From NCBI GenBank assembly GCA_964036155.1, contig OZ038423.1, forward strand, positions 64,681,249 through 64,745,248: DNA of 64,000 nucleotides, in the 5' to 3' direction. Each line of letters begins with the position of its first letter. Positions within the stretch are counted from its first letter, which is position 1. Positions 12,050 through 23,726 of this stretch are shown here, piece after piece. The notes below the pieces were generated by a model. That model was not told where the DNA came from. It searched no databases and was given only the letters and a program-made list of their open reading frames with translations. The position numbers were made by a program, and so were the translations under genes. The DNA comes from Diploscapter coronatus (taxonomy: Eukaryota; Nematoda; Chromadorea; Rhabditida; Rhabditidae).

Positions 12050-15000
12050 GTACTAAACATCTCGTGAACATACCATAACATGATGCTAATGGAATAAAGA
12101 AGGGAATTCAAAGTTAATTCAAGAAATCGATATTCAAAAGTTACGGTTATTAATGTTTTGCTCTTTCCTCCCCTTTCGTGTGCCGTTTGTTAAAAACATA
12201 AGTGAATATTAAATTTGAAAAAAAGCTGAACAAAGAAATTATTGCTTCATTCATTTTTTGAAAGAATTGTCGTTATCAATAATTTTTAGTAATCAATAAA
12301 GCTCTTGACTAAAAAGAAATGTATGAATAATGGCTGAAACAGACGGAGAAAAAGCAGCTCGCAATTGAGCGGTGGAAATACAAAATGGCCGGATGTGAGA
12401 AAATGAGAAGAAAAGCGGAGAAACGAGTGAATTGAGTGAAGTGTTATGCAGAACTCATGCACAGAAGAGGGAAGATTGAGAGATGAAGAATGTGAGGACT
12501 GTTGACGGAATGGTCGGGCAGAGACAGACCGAGGAAGACATGCTCTTTTCTGCAGAATGCCGAAGGAATGACCGCATGGATAAATAGATATCGAGCAGGC
12601 AGAATGGACACTTTGGCAGGATGAAGATGGGGGATATTGACCTGATCCAATACACAAGCATATATTGGGAGGTTTTTTGAGTGAGAATATTCTATAGAAA
12701 GATTAACAACATGGAATATAAAAGCCCGAATCATAGTGGACTATGAAAAGTAGTGGATTTGAAGAAAAAATGAACCAAAATCGCCTGAATCGAAATAGCT
12801 TTGCACTGCACACTATAGTTATTCAGAGAAGGATTAGCGGAACAATTGCAAATATTAGCACGAACACATGTTGAGCATCTGAACGGTGAATAAATAATAA
12901 ATTTCGCGCCATCTTGTGAGATAAAATCACAAAGAAATGATCGACTGGCTTAGATTTTAAAAATCGACATCTATCAAATCAGTTATTACGTCGAAGCAAA
13001 AATATATTGGAGATCAGAGACCTTTGGTATCCGAATAGTTTGAATGTTGGATGACTGGACAGAAGCAAAGCAGATGTAGAGACAGCGGAAAATGCAGAAA
13101 GGGTATGGATTGAGATGGAAGGGGAAAGAGAGGTGGAGACATAAAGAATAGCTGCTGACAGACAGAAGACTGACTGAGAATGCCTGCGGACGGCCAAGAA
13201 GACGGGCAAAGAGACAGGGCTGTAACTGTGCGGATATCGATTGGGCAATAGAGAAGCGATAAGGAACTCAGCCAAGCAGATAGCTAGGCAAAATGCTGAC
13301 AGGAATTCAGGACAGTAAAGGAGTGGGAGAGGAACTGTCAGAACGATCAGCAGATGCGCGAGAAGTCCATACCCACAACAGACATTTTCGTTCCCGCTCC
13401 TCCTCCTCCTCCTAATTCCGATATCCTCTCTATCTGGGTGATAATGGGATAGGGGAAAAGCGATGGAATGTGGGAAGCATGAGAGAAGTTACAAATTGGA
13501 TTACGAGTATTTAGACAGAAAAGAAAGTTTGATTGAGAGCGTCGGCGGGAAAATCAAACTGCAGTGGAGAAAATACAGATAAAAAGAGGAAGAAAAGATA
13601 TGAACAGATAACAGATGAAAAATCAAACTGTTCTGAAAGGAAAATATATGAAAGCATGCGCAGACCTTCAAGAAAATGCCTAACGCAACATGCACGAACC
13701 TAGAATCGAATGTTTATGTATCGATTGAAAACTGACAAAGAGAAGGGCGCGATTTCATAAGAAATAAGGCAAGGCAAGGAGGGTGGGGGAGAGAAAACTG
13801 ATAGGCAAGAAATAGAAATTGAACCTGAGGAATGAGAAAATCGGGGGGAAAATACGAGGCAGGATGATCGGAGAAAAGCTGCTGAGAAATCGAATGAAAT
13901 AGGGGACGGGGGATAGAGGAACGCAGCAACTGGCATGCAGGGAGGCAGGCAAGAAAATGAGGAAACGAGGAGAGGGGAAGGGGAGAAGCACTGACCAACT
14001 CGGCCAGGCATTTCTGATAGAGGGAAGGGCATTTGGTCAGGGATAGAGTTGTAGGGTGAAGTAGGAACATCACAACAGACATTTTGAGATGGAGGCAGAC
14101 AGACAGAGACAGAGATAGTGACAGCCGTGAGAAGTGAAGGGGATTGAATTGTTGAATTGCCATGCATCTCCATATTCTATGCAGACATGCAAAGATAAAG
14201 AAGGATGAGTTATGCAAATCCAATGGATTTGACTGGTCCTATATTGCTATGAATAGAAGATTGGAGGGATGACGAGATGACACGAAACTGGGTGGATCGA
14301 ATGGAGAATGGAGAATGCAGAAAGAAGGACAGGACACCAATACGATCCATTGCATTTACACTGGAGCAGTGAAGCTATAGCTCGAAGTAACGGGCGATTC
14401 CGAACCGACATCTGCAATTTGTGCGACTCCCCAGATTCTCCCGCATTCTCGAACGGAACGTCTCATTATTCACTCGTTTTTTTCCGTGATCCATTGCTCC
14501 CCATTTTCCTGGGCTAATTGATCACTGTCAATTCCACCCCAATGCAGATGCAGCAGCTGTTTATTAGATTCGTTCCTCACAATAAACATACAAATCCATT
14601 CGAATGAAGACGAAACGAGAGAAGAGAGTAGAGCATAAATAATAACCCCATCATCACAAGGAGTGAAGTCGAAATTGGCACAAAGTAGAGATGAGGAAGG
14701 AGTAAATGCTGCAGAAACGGATGACAACAGAATGATTATGCAAAGATTGAGACAGTACGAGGACAGTTGTTCGGATCGATTCGAAAAGGGGGATATTTAA
14801 AAATATGGCAAGTAGACCCTGAATATGAAATGAGATTTGCATGAGAATAAATTCATCTGATGCAAGCCTCATTTCATACCAAACTAAACCAAGTAACACT
14901 GCGGTAGATAGCAAGTAAACAGCTCTAGTAAATGGTGAAGAAAAGATCTCGTGGATATTATGATTATGATTGTGAAATGGCGTAATGGAATAATTGGCCC

Positions 15001-15441
15001 GTCAAAGCTGATAATCGATCAAATGGGAAAGAAATGCGCTCCAACAAAGAAAATCAAATGACGCACCATAGAAAAGAAGGCTGAAAACTCCACCGAAAGA
15101 GGTTCCATTTGAGCAAACAATTGAATGGAAAATATCTAGAATCAATATGCCAAAAATTTTCCATTAAAAGTTCGATCTATGCGAAGAATAAAGTTATGCA
15201 CTTATCCTGATTGCATATGTTCTGCATAGAACGAAGTGGAGATAACAAGCTGTAAAAGTAAGTTCCGATATGAATTTAGTAATTCGTAAATGAAGCACAG
15301 CTAAGAATAAGGATAAAATTTAGAAGAAACACAAATAAAATATAATTATCTTTCTATTGAAGTTACTTTTACAAATGGCTTAAAGTAGTGGTAGTGCTAG
15401 CGAATAAGCACCAAGAATTATAGCCTTTGTTTTTATCGAAT

Positions 15442-18400
15442 TTACATGTCGTTTGAGTCGCTAGACTCCACAGGACTAGGCTCGCTAGGCACACTCAACG
15501 GCACTGACTGATCCCTTTGCCGGGCGCGGTGCTCGTTGAATTTCTCGATGACGAAGAATTCCAGCCCTCCGTAGAATTTCTGGATGCAGACGTAGATGAT
15601 GCACGACAGAATGATGAAGTAGAACATGAACGACACCTGAACTTTATCGATAAAAATTTATGAAAAGTGCAAAATAGCTAACTTCTGAGAAATTTGTTCC
15701 GTTTTGAAAATAGGAATTTCCTTGATAAAAGTCAATGTGTTCATGTGGGGATCGAGTTATCAGTTTTTTTTCTCGATACTAGCGCGTGAAAATCGATGTA
15801 AAATACGAGTTAAAAGGAATTTTGATTGTAATACCAACACATTTTCTCGTATAATTGAAAATGTACCTCAAAGAACGCGGAAATCCAGAAGAAAGTGGTG
15901 ACGACCCAAAGGCCGATGATGGCGATCTGCAGGATGTAGTCGCGCTGCTCTAGCTTAATCGCAACAATCAATACGTCACTGATTAGTATCCTTCAAGTCC
16001 AACCTCATAATCATGTCCATTTCTGGTCTGATCGAACTTCCTTCTAGCAGGGTCCATCGAGTAGAATCGTCTCAGCTTCTCTTCCTTCTCTGCCCACAGA
16101 GTGATCAACCATTGGCTCAGAGCTTCATCCTGAAAAGCATAGAATAATAGTTTAATGAATCTTCAATATTTGAAAAAGATCTTGCAAATTTTTCATACTT
16201 TTGGCTATGATGAAATACACCTTTCGATATTGATACGTTTCACGAGAAAGATTGTGGTAATGAATATGTTTTTGCGAAAAAGATCTAGAAGAGCAATTTA
16301 CTAAAGCCCTACTCTTTATGTGGGTGAGAGATTTTTAGCCGATAAAATCCAAAACTTGACTAAAATTTCTACGCACATCTTGAGGCAGATCCGAAATGGG
16401 GATTTTCCTGATCTGATAGTGGATCTCCTTGGGAGAGGCTCCATTCACGATGAGGTCAACTTCCGACTGGACGATCGCATCTCCGAAGCCCACAGTCACG
16501 TCGTAGAGGTACTTCACGTAGTCTGCTGAAACAAACGAATTTCATTTGCATAGTTGTTGTCGTTCATTTGGATGTTGATTGCATTGTTTGTTGTTTACAA
16601 AGTGAACGTAATGGATACGCGATATGATTCGTTTTTAGCTATTTGTTCTACTAAATCTGCTATTCTTTACTACCTTACTACTCTTTACTACCTTACTACT
16701 CTTTACTACTACTCTACAAATGCACTACAATTGACTTTTAGTTCCTCTATTTTCTATGTTCCAGGAATTCGATCCCATCCTACTCTCTAACTACGCGGCG
16801 AAAAGCGGCGATCTCTTTTATGTTCCACAAAACGTTGTGCAGCGTCCTCTTTGCATCTTTATGGACCACTATCATCCAAGTCAGAGTTGTATTTATAGTA
16901 TTACAATTTGCATAAAACAGCAAAAGAATGCATAAAGTGCAGTTGCTCAATTTGTCATATCCAATCCCCTCCCTCTTTTCCCTTTGATCATCTCTGCCCT
17001 ATCTCCGTTCGCATGCCATGTCATCTTTTGATATTCCATCAAATCTGCAGTTGTGCGGGATTTGTCCCTGTCAATCAGCTCGCAGCGGGATGCTTGACTC
17101 TCAGAGAGCAGAAGGAAAGGTGGAAAGGGCAAGGGAGACTATAGTCGAAAGATGCAACATGTCATAAGCAATTCATGAAATTCATCTGATAGTGGGATTT
17201 TAAAATAGAGATGGAATGAAAGGAAAATTTGAATAGTTGAAATCGAAATGACATTTAAATATTTCGAAATTCGAATTTTTCTTAACTCTGCTTCAAAATA
17301 GTTTTCATCTCGTCAAATAGTAATCAAAAGCCTTCCTTCGAAATGAGACATTTTCCTCAATTATCAAAAATAGTAGCGAGTAAATACAAAATGAAGTTTT
17401 CAGCTTTTTGATAAAGATAAAATTAACTTGCCTTCTCGCAATTTCTTGACGATGTGGACGAAACCAGTGGTTCTTGGATGGAGAACATAATCGTAGTGAA
17501 CAAGTCCCTTCTTCTCGGCATAAATGCGGCTTCGTTCCGTTGCCTTCGGACATTTGTCTGTGCCTTCAGGATAAAACAGAATCTGAAAGATGCAAATTAG
17601 AGGGAAATATCTTTCATATATAATAATAATTTTTAAAGAAACCATTTTATTGATTAGATTGGAGCGAAGAAAGAATTCGAATCTTTCCTGATATGACATG
17701 AAATACTTCGTGCTTAAAAATCGGGTCAGATCTGATCATTATCTCATACTAACAAAGTATGTCCTAAGATTCTTTTCATAACTCAATAAAATAAACCTGA
17801 TAATTGTATCCGATATTGATGAAGTAGTCAAGAATGGTGTCGAGTCGTCCTGCGTCTGTAGCGAAACTCCGATCCAGGAAAATAAATGCGTTAGCCTGCA
17901 TCGCCCAGCCTGAAGTGCAAACAAAATGCTCATCAAGAAAATGTTCAAGCGAATTTTTGATAAATTTGAACCTTTCAAAATTTTTTCCTCAAAGGCAATA
18001 AATTCTCAACTTGAGAAATAAGCATTCTAAAACCGTGCTGAAATTTTCAGAAGATGTTCAGGCAACGAAAAGCTTTGTCAAATTTCAGAGAGTTCAAATC
18101 GATACTAAAATTTTCATTGCGAAAGAATAACTAATCCATTAAAAAATATTTACCTGCCCCGGGAACATATTTGAGTATTCCCTTGAGGGAGATTTTCTCG
18201 GTGGTGAGTAGCCAGGGGTCGATTTTGAACAGGGCGTCCCAGAAGAAGAGCCAGTCGAGTCTCGTCCTGTGGTTCATGATGATTATGGCTGCGTCCGCGT
18301 GGTCGATGCGATCGCCTCGAACGTGGGTACGACTGCCGAAAATCACGCTCATCATGGCCTGAAATAAAAGTTGAAACTTGATTATGCAAAAGTCGAAATT

Positions 18401-19213
18401 TTAATCTCAATGAAGCAATGTAATATACCGTAAATCTGAAATAGAAGTCCATCCCCTAAGATAGCATAACTACTCATTACTCCAATCAAAGCATCTCAAA
18501 ACGAGTTTTATTATATGCCTTATTGTTTAGTGAATTTAGTCTAGATTTGAGATGATCACGGCAATTAGCTGAAAAGTTGTGCCGATTTAAGTTTTTTCGA
18601 AAATTGGGGACCAAAGTATAGAAATCCACGGACTTCTATTTTAGCTTTTACGGTATATGAAACTGATTCGAAATCAGAAGTTTTATCATGTGCAGCTCAG
18701 GGTAAGAAAATACTCAATCTGAATAAATAAAAGCCTACAGCAGGCATGCAGATCCAGAGTCCGACCAGTCTGTCCAGAATTTTCCTCCACAATTTCGGAT
18801 TGACGAATATCAGAGGCAGGAGAGGAGTGACTATCACAGCAATCCCTAGAAAACGAATTCAAGAAATTGAAAAGTCAAAGTAAAGTTGTTCACTTGATTA
18901 TTTCATGACTTGTTATCTAATGACATTTTGACACATCGTTAGCCATTTTACAGACTGCATTAATAGAAAATATTTTTCCCTAAATTAAAAAGCAAAAAGA
19001 TACAACTGTTAATGAAATAGAAAAACCTATAGGATTTGAGTTACGATATCAACAACACTTTTCTTATTTTTTAGCTTTCATTTTCCTTCAACGATCAAAA
19101 ATATTCTTACCGAAAAGTGCAGAGAAGAATATGAACGCAGCAAAGAGCCATCCTCTGACTCGAATTGACAGAGGCTGTTCTTTCAGAATTGGGGGCTCGC
19201 CTGGAGAGGACAT
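15442..19213 (-). CDS. 1-acyl-sn-glycerol-3-phosphate/lysophospholipid acyltransferase (LCLAT1 / ACL-8/9/10 type), paralog 1
   Basis: Nine exons: 19111-19213, 18739-18845, 18154-18358, 17797-17909, 17432-17582, 16377-16525, 16004-16129, 15867-15953 and 15442-15636. They sum to 1236 nt (411 aa). The family is PlsC-type and transfers an acyl group from acyl-CoA to a lysophospholipid in the ER or mitochondria-associated membrane. Block I is NHRTRLDW (the HX4D catalytic pair) in the exon ending 18154. Block III appears as FYPEGTDK in the 17432-17582 exon. The motif PGAGWAMQ lies between them and LHPRTTGF follows. An N-terminal hydrophobic helix and two C-terminal helices (15867-15953 and 15442-15636) fit a membrane protein. 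Residues LREADYVKYLYDVTV resemble the nematode ACL family. The intron after 17432 is GC-AG. The ATG at 19213 lies 5 bases downstream of tttcag, a likely SL acceptor. The last acceptor-side intron (15954-16003) ends in aag. Confidence 0.93.
16662..16714. repeat. short tandem repeat, 18-mer unit
   Basis: The unit ctttactaccttactact is repeated nearly three times inside the intron between the fifth and sixth coding exons of the first acyltransferase gene. It is a simple sequence repeat with no coding role. Confidence 0.75.
17430..17431 (-). other. GC 5' splice site of a GC-AG intron
   Basis: In the minus-strand sense the exon end reads CGAGAAG followed by gcaagt. The intron runs to the acceptor before 16525. 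Only this site restores the codon GCA (Ala), giving LREADYVKYLYD across the junction. AAG|gcaagt is the classic consensus for GC donors. Confidence 0.85.
18423..18658. repeat. small inverted-repeat element (about 236 bp) in an acyltransferase intron
   Basis: Bases 18423-18451 (atataccgtaaat to gaagtcc) and 18630-18658 are imperfect reverse complements of about 29 bp (some 26-27 pairs). The interior is AT-rich and non-coding. Size, position in an intron and terminal inverted repeats are typical of a MITE. Target duplications are not clear. Confidence 0.6.
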
Positions 19214-19218
19214 TCTTC
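19214..19218 (-). promoter_or_regulatory. probable SL trans-splice acceptor and 5-base leader of acyltransferase 1
   Basis: In the minus-strand sense, attatttcag is followed directly by GAAGA and the ATG. No in-frame upstream exon is seen in the 395 bp up to the stop of the upstream paralog. A very short leader after TTTCAG is the normal look of a nematode trans-spliced start. Confidence 0.55.
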
Positions 19219-19608
19219 CTGAAATAATGCAAAATGATTGAAGCAGAAATGAAAATTAAAGATATTCTATTGGCATTCAACCAAAGATTACCCACTGAGA
19301 AAATAAAAATTTCATCGACTTTATTCATCTTCTTCATTTTATTACGATTATTAAATTTTGTGGAAACGATGATCCGTAACATTTGTCATGGATAAATGAG
19401 ATCGGAAGAAACGACTAGAAAGAATACAAAATTACTCGAGGAAACAAATCAGTGGGAGTCACAACAAAACGAATGAATGAAGGAGCAAACTCGAACCGGA
19501 CTGAAGAATGGGGGATTGTACTGAAAGAGCTCGACAAACTAATCAATGCAAGAATATGAAAGTAAAGAATTCGCATACATATTATATATGAGGAGAGATT
19601 CCTGAGAT

Positions 19609-22600
19609 CTAACTGGACTTCGATTTTGAGTGAAGTTGCTGTTGCAGCTCAGTGGAGAGCACGTCCATGCCTCCGAATTTCAGTTGAACGACCGAGTAAA
19701 ATCCTATCGCTATCAGTACATATAGCTGAAAATGACAAGAAAGTAGAATAGAATGAAATATTTCATAATTGATGACGTGAATCATCACTTATAATCGAAA
19801 TTTCAAGAAAGGAATGAGTAATTTTGTACAAATTTGAATAAACGTACTCTTACCTTAACGAACCAGTAGCTGTATATGCAGTAGAGCCAGAAGAGCGAAA
19901 TGACGATCCAAAAGGCAAATGCAACTGCGTAACCGATTCCACGAGTATTTACCTAAAAGAATTGATTGAAACCCCTTGTGCACAATTCACTCACAGGCCA
20001 CGAAAATCGCTCTCCGCTCGGCTCGAATTTGTGATTTTTCGTGTAGAATCTGAAAATGAATAAACATCGTTAAATAGAGTGGCATTTGATTGGAGGTTTC
20101 GAATTATAACTTTATACTATTCACAAACATTGCCAATTTTCTGAAACAACCAAAAATTAAGAACCCATTTTGTTCTCCCTCACAAAAATAATTTGTGCAC
20201 TTCTGTCTAGTTATTCCCATCTTGTTTTATTGGGCGCGTCAGGAGAATTCATCGCTGGAAAATATGCACTCGGATGAAAAATGAACATTTCTCTTCTTCA
20301 TCCATTATAGAGTAGGAGGAAAAAAGAGGAAACACCCATTTTTCGTTGGGGCCCGAATTTTTTAGTATTGAATCTACTGTCGTAATCGATATCTCGCATA
20401 AAAACGCAAGAAAGAGAAAAATAGACTATTAAATCAACCCTTTCTTAAAAATAACAAATGTTACCTTTTGAGAACGCTCTCCTTGTTCCTCCAAATGTCC
20501 TGCAACCAAAGGGCGCTTTCCTCGGCATCCAGGGGCACGTCCTCTATAGGATATCGCTTCACGTCGAAATGAACTTCCTGCAAACGCACCATTCATTAGA
20601 TGATCATTTTCAGCAAAAAAATACCTCTGGAAAGATTCCACTTTTGACGAGTTCCACTTCGGATTCAACGATGTGCTCACCGCCGTAGGCTATCGTGACA
20701 TCGTAGACGTACTGGATGTAATTGTCTGAAATAATGATATTTGTTCTAGAAACGAGAAATAAATAATCTTCTGGTTTTACTAGATTTTATCGGGTTCATA
20801 GGTGATAAATTTTGAAAGTACAAAATGTAAATATTAGATAGGGTCGATCATAGAATAGGCACTAGAGGATATAAACTTAATGAGCTCATCCTCAGCTTTG
20901 CTACGATGTAGCCCTAGCTTATCATTTATCTAATCTAATCAATCCTAACAATAACTGTCTTGATAAAAAACAAGATCTTCTAACTTTTTCGCATTTCATC
21001 GAGCAGGAAATTGAATCCAGTGGTCCTTGGATGGAGGAGATATTCATATCTGGCCAGTTGGTGGCTGTCCGCGAATGCATTGCTCAGTTCCATCGCTCGT
21101 TTGCCTCGATCCGTCCCTTCCGCGAATAGCAGAAGCTGCAATGCAGTTGAAATCGGATAATTTTTCTAGCTTACTGATTTTTTTACTCAGAAATAAGACA
21201 AAACAACTAATAAATCAGTCTGCTATGGTTCGTGAAGAACTGACATTAAGAAAGACTGTAGCGGCAGAACGTTTGTCAAAAATAAATCTTAGCTTTAATC
21301 GAAGAACAAGTAATTTTGAACAAATTCAACTAGACTATAGCGCATCTTTGAACATTTCAAACAGAAAACTTATGCCAACTTTTCGAAAGTTTCGGTAAAG
21401 CTAATTATCGAGTGACTAATCCTAGAAATTACGCTAGGGTCTCCAAATTTCGCCCCTTTGCAAAAATGCGTGTGGTGGAAACGTGGTAGTTCGAAAGCAA
21501 AAACTTGGGAAGGGAGTACCCTTCAAATACAATATCTTAAAAGACCTAATCTAGATCGACGATAAAACTTTATAAAAATAGCTCTGTGCCAAAAGTCAGT
21601 CCAAAATATTCAGACACAAATAAACATAAGCGATATTGTCTGTGAAAATGTATTCATTTCGAGCGGTTGATTTTTTTTCGATTCTTTCGGTCTAGAAAAT
21701 TTTCGTTTTATTTTTTCTTCACTAAAGTCTTATTTACATCCCTAGTTAGTTTTCCACAAAATTTTGTCCGAAACATCAATTCGACATGTCTACTTGGGGG
21801 CCCTAAATTACGCTTGTGTCACAAGTTTTCGCTACCAATATAGACTTTTCGCAAATTATAGAAAAAAAAGTTATACAATTCAAAATCTACCTGATAACTA
21901 GACCCTGCCTCACTGTAATAATTGATGAGCTTGCGAATCCAGTCCTTGTCAGATTCGAATTTCCTGTCGAGGAACATGAAGCTGCCGCACTGCATCGCCC
22001 AGCCCGCTCCAGGAATCTTCTTCAGAACGCTCTTCAGGGAAATCTTGAGTGTTGTCAGAAGCCAGGGATCCATCTTATAAAGGGCACACCACAGAAAACA
22101 CCAGTCCAGTCTGAGCATTGAATTTCTTTCAATTTTTGTGAGAATTTTGGACAGTGATCAGAATTATTCTCTGCAAAATTATAGGAACAACTTTTCTCAG
22201 GGAAAATATTTATGTTTTGCAAACGCAAAATAAAACTCAGAATATAATAATACCTTGTTCGATGATTCATGAGCAGAATTCCAGGTCCATCTCGTTTGAT
22301 CAGATCGCCCGTAACGTGAAATCGACTGCCGAATACGAATTCGATCAGAGACTACAAAGAAAGAAATGAGAAATATTAAAGCTGTGTGACTGAATTGTTC
22401 ATTATTTTGAGCAAAATCATGGCTATTGAAGTGGCTTTTTGATTAAAAAAAATTTCATTAATAATGAATGAACACTACCGTCGATGACAGACAAATTTCT
22501 CCTAACTATAACGGAGGAACGAGTAAAATATGACAAGCGCTCTTCTGCTTCAGTTAGAACGCGATGTTTTTCCACATTCCACAAATTTGCCTGACTCTGA

Positions 22601-22963
22601 CAAAGAAAGTCAAAATTGGGAGGCAGTTTGGAGGAGCATTTGACGAGTTTGTAATAACGGCATAACCTTTCAAAATATGAGAACCGAATTCGCAATACTT
22701 ACAAAAGAGTTCTTCTTTCTTTTCGCTTTGAAAATGGTGCCGTCATATTCTTAGAAGATCGCCCGTCGTACAGTGTTATTCTCGTTCAACATTTGACTTA
22801 CAGCTGGGAAAGTGAGCCAGTATCCGACGAGTCGATCTGCGACGAATCGCCATATTCGGGGGCAGAAATAGGCGAATGGGATGAAAGGGAAAAGCATGAA
22901 CACCGCGCCCAGGAAGGAGGTCAGGAATGAGAGCAGGGCGAAGACGAGGCCGTGGAGACGCAT
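19609..22963 (-). CDS. lysophospholipid acyltransferase (LCLAT1 / ACL-8/9/10 type), paralog 2
   Basis: Nine exons: 22802-22963, 22254-22351, 21891-22110, 20985-21135, 20625-20725, 20465-20577, 19995-20049, 19854-19952 and 19609-19725. They sum to 1116 nt (371 aa). The catalytic block NHRTR|LDW is split by the intron between 22254 and 22110. PGAGWAMQ is conserved, and the second block is FAEGTDRG, where the family often has FPEGT. LHPRTTGF and NYIQYVYDVTIAYG follow. The N-terminal exon is strongly hydrophobic and the last two exons carry further helices. The gene lies head-to-tail with paralog 1, 395 bp apart, so co-transcription is possible but the gap is long for a nematode operon. The ATG at 22963 follows a ttttttcag acceptor ending at 23029. 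The frame stays open upstream, so a longer N-terminus is possible. Confidence 0.93.
21436..21500. repeat. dispersed repeat family, copy 1 (partners near 45605-45667 and 46963-47030)
   Basis: The stretch from agggtctccaaa through cgtggtagttcgaaagc matches the reverse complement of 46963-47030, and more loosely 45605-45667. The shared core reads, in that orientation, ttcaaactaccacg, then an acgcatttttgcag block, then ggggcg and cttggggact. It lies in an intron of the second acyltransferase. No ORF is shared. Confidence 0.6.
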
Positions 22964-23028
22964 CGCTGATTGATTTACTGATTGACTGGTTGGCGAATGG
23001 TTAGACGGCTCGCGCAATGCACATTCGC

Positions 23029-23726
23029 CTGAAAAAATTATGGAATTTTGACAAACTCGGGGAAGAAATATCCAAAAACTGCCTTTGATCGAACGAGCAG
23101 GAACCACGCGATTAGCGCGAGTGACGAATAATGAGCAGTGCAGCTCACAATGAGCATTGTTGCATTCCTACTTTCGATCGCAGAAAATGCCAGTTTCGTT
23201 TCATTCGACGCATTTGCCATGGAAAGAATCAATTGCAATGATTAGAAATGAAGTGACAATGATTCACAAGGGGTGGGTTTCAAAATGGAGAGGAAATATC
23301 ATTTTTCAGGTGTAAAAGTGATTGCATGATTGATTGATATTTTGCAGAGAATTTAACTCTGCTTGTGAGGCCATCCATTTCACGACCTTATGAACTCCAT
23401 GCCTTCGTGGCGTTCGGCGATTACACTCGAAGAAAATAAATGCTTGCGAAAACGGAGAAAATGAATGTATGAAACGAGGAATTATCTCGTTCAATTGCCA
23501 AAATCTGCGCGATTGCACGGAGATGCACAGCGGCGCAGCAAGGCTGCAGATGGGCAGGGCTAAATCCTAACCATGAAAAACATAAGGCTGTGATTTTCAA
23601 AATTTGGTAAGTGATAATTCCATCAATGCTCCCTAAATTACTGCAATTTTCTGTTGACCATGCTTTATTCTTTGCTAGTTTTGTAAGTTTTGTGATGTTA
23701 TGAAGCGATATCTGCAGTGAATTGGT
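23029..23726. other. intergenic stretch between acyltransferase 2 and the phosphatase
   Basis: No coding sequence is supported. The stretch contains the presumed promoter and outron of acyltransferase 2 (its acceptor ends at 23029). A minus-strand AATAAA (read as tttatt at 23664-23669) lies about 58 bases past the phosphatase stop and is the best poly(A) signal there. Confidence 0.6.

Larger units (their letters stand above)
2250..14900. other. purine/pyrimidine-skewed low-complexity sequence, intronic or intergenic
   Basis: Apart from the exons at 7579-7692, 8800-8881 and 9428-9522, most of this stretch is purine-rich on the plus strand (runs such as ggaaagg, gaatgaatg, gatgaag), so it is C/T-rich in the sense of the minus-strand gene. 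Long open frames here on the minus strand (7703-8404, 9757-10242, 13714-14223) translate to Ser/Phe/Leu/Pro-rich strings without domains and are by-products of the skew. The stretch 9523-15441 holds no gene that can be supported. A short exon-like string at 14002-14019 (-) is flanked by a cag acceptor and gtcagt donor but is too short to accept. Confidence 0.7.

Noticed and set aside
13340..13400. MSVVGMDF string on the minus strand, like an HSP110 start
   Set aside because: It runs into a stop after 12 residues with no donor site, and nothing downstream resembles an Hsp70 ATPase domain.
13714..14223. 169-codon open frame on the minus strand
   Set aside because: Same compositional by-product; two other frames are open over the same bases.
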